Below are positions 23,011 to 23,811 of a stretch of 23,811 nt of DNA, in pieces; the first letter of the stretch is position 1; every line of letters starts with the position of its first letter. Position numbers and translations under genes: made by a program. The stretch is from Actinomycetota bacterium. Its GTDB lineage: Bacteria; Actinomycetota; Thermoleophilia; Gaiellales; Gaiellaceae. Location: contig JACDGR010000011.1 in assembly GCA_013821525.1 (NCBI GenBank), positions 1 through 23,811 on the forward strand, in the 5' to 3' direction. The notes under the pieces are model-generated. The model was not told the origin of the DNA and made no database searches. It saw only the letters and a program-made list of their open reading frames with translations.

Positions 23011-23811
23011 TTAGTGCTCCGGCTCGATCGCGGAGCCGATGTAGATGGCGGATAGGGCAGCAAAGATGAAGGCCTGGATGCCGATCACGATCAGCACCTC
23101 GAAGAGATAGAAGAGGATGCCGACCGGGACGACGACGATTGCCAGGAACACGTTCTGCAGGATGAAGATCAGCCCGATGAAGGTCAGGATCAGGATGTGC
23201 CCGGCGAGCATGTTGGCGAACAAACGGACGGACAGCGAGATCAGCCGCATGAACTGGCCGAGGATCTCCAGCGGCACGATCAGCCCGAGCAGCAGCTTCG
23301 GCGCCTCCGGGATCCAGCTCTTGAAGTAGCGCACCGGCCCGTTCCACTTGATGCCCTCGTAATGCGTGAATACGAAAGTCAGGAGCGCCAGCGCGAGCGT
23401 CACCGAGATCGAGCTCGTGGCCGCATAGATGCCCCAGGTCGGGATCCCGTGGTAGGTCTCCCCCGTCAGCGGCAGCGGGATGAACCCGAGCAGGTTGACC
23501 ATGAAGATGAAGAGCATCAGCGTCGCGACGTACGGGAACCAACGGCTGATCGCCTTGTGCGGAAGCCCTTGCTCGGCAACCTGCGTCTGGGCGATGTCGT
23601 AGACCATCTCGCCGATCGTCTCCTTACGGCCCGCCTTCTGACCGACCTTCGTGCGCATGAAGACGAGGCCAAACGCGATTGTCAAGAGGCTCCCGAGCAT
23701 CAGGTACGCCACGGCCTTCGTGATCGACAGGTTGAGCGGCCCGAGGTGAATCGGGATCCACTCGTGCTGCTCGAATTCCTTCGTCGGATCGAAATCGCCG
23801 CGCGCGAACGC
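23011..23811 (-). CDS. atpB: F-type ATP synthase a subunit (5' end outside window)
   Basis: Stator membrane subunit forming the proton half-channels against the c-ring. The visible 266 residues run to the window edge in an open frame, beginning AFARGDFDPTKEFEQHEWIP; an internal GTG at 23712 would remove this conserved region, so I take the gene as truncated by the window. Essential arginine lies in SLSVRLFANMLAGH (about visible residue 196). PLPLTGETYHGIP, GLIVPLEILGQFMRL and the end YIGSAIEPEH match the family. Expected neighbours upstream, such as atpI, are out of view. It is the first visible gene of the atp block, 18 bases before atpE. Confidence 0.95.
   Translation of the reverse strand, partial: AFARGDFDPTKEFEQHEWIPIHLGPLNLSITKAVAYLMLGSLLTIAFGLVFMRTKVGQKAGRKETIGEMVYDIAQTQVAEQGLPHKAISRWFPYVATLMLFIFMVNLLGFIPLPLTGETYHGIPTWGIYAATSSISVTLALALLTFVFTHYEGIKWNGPVRYFKSWIPEAPKLLLGLIVPLEILGQFMRLISLSVRLFANMLAGHILILTFIGLIFILQNVFLAIVVVPVGILFYLFEVLIVIGIQAFIFAALSAIYIGSAIEPEH

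Overview
The window is a dense, GC-rich, single-strand stretch of housekeeping and accessory chromosome. All 20 genes I can support lie on the minus strand, and no gap exceeds about 225 bases. The high GC, frequent GTG/TTG starts, a LytR-CpsA-Psr (LCP) wall ligase and a likely leaderless promoter suggest a high-GC Gram-positive bacterium (Actinomycetota). The AhcY is of the short class rather than the longer form of Mycobacterium and Streptomyces, so a deep lineage such as Thermoleophilia is a reasonable guess, but no rRNA or taxonomic marker is present to prove it.

Read in the direction of transcription (high to low coordinates), the window starts inside an F-type ATP synthase operon: atpB (cut by the window edge), atpE, atpF, atpH, atpA and atpG (23811-19130). 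The expected next genes, atpD and atpC, come only after a 7.3 kb interruption and lie at 11785-9935. The interruption holds a complete peptide/nickel-family ABC importer in the order oppC, oppA, oppB, oppD, oppF, then a small three-helix membrane protein and a zinc-finger anti-sigma-like membrane protein with no partner sigma factor. A strong intrinsic terminator follows oppA, and a promoter-like site plus a large leader hairpin precede it.

After atpC, with a 36-base gap, comes a full four-module cobalamin-dependent methionine synthase (metH), closed by a terminator-like hairpin. Next is a tight four-gene set for surface glycopolymers: LCP ligase, UDP-glucose 6-dehydrogenase-type enzyme, sugar nucleotidyltransferase and a sugar-phosphate-isomerase-like cupin. 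The last unit is a small MerR-family regulator followed by S-adenosylhomocysteine hydrolase (ahcY). A 24-base imperfect palindrome covers the regulator's predicted promoter, whose -10 box is 6 bases from the ATG, so the transcript is probably leaderless and autoregulated.

Functionally the window combines energy conservation (split atp locus), peptide uptake (opp), the methyl cycle (metH remakes methionine, ahcY removes S-adenosylhomocysteine) and envelope polymer attachment. I found no CRISPR, phage, transposon, tRNA or rRNA. The most unusual points are the split ATP synthase operon, the MerR-ahcY pair with its palindromic operator, the three-part LCP protein and an oligopeptide-binding protein without a lipobox. 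I do not see convincing evidence for a wholly new biological system.
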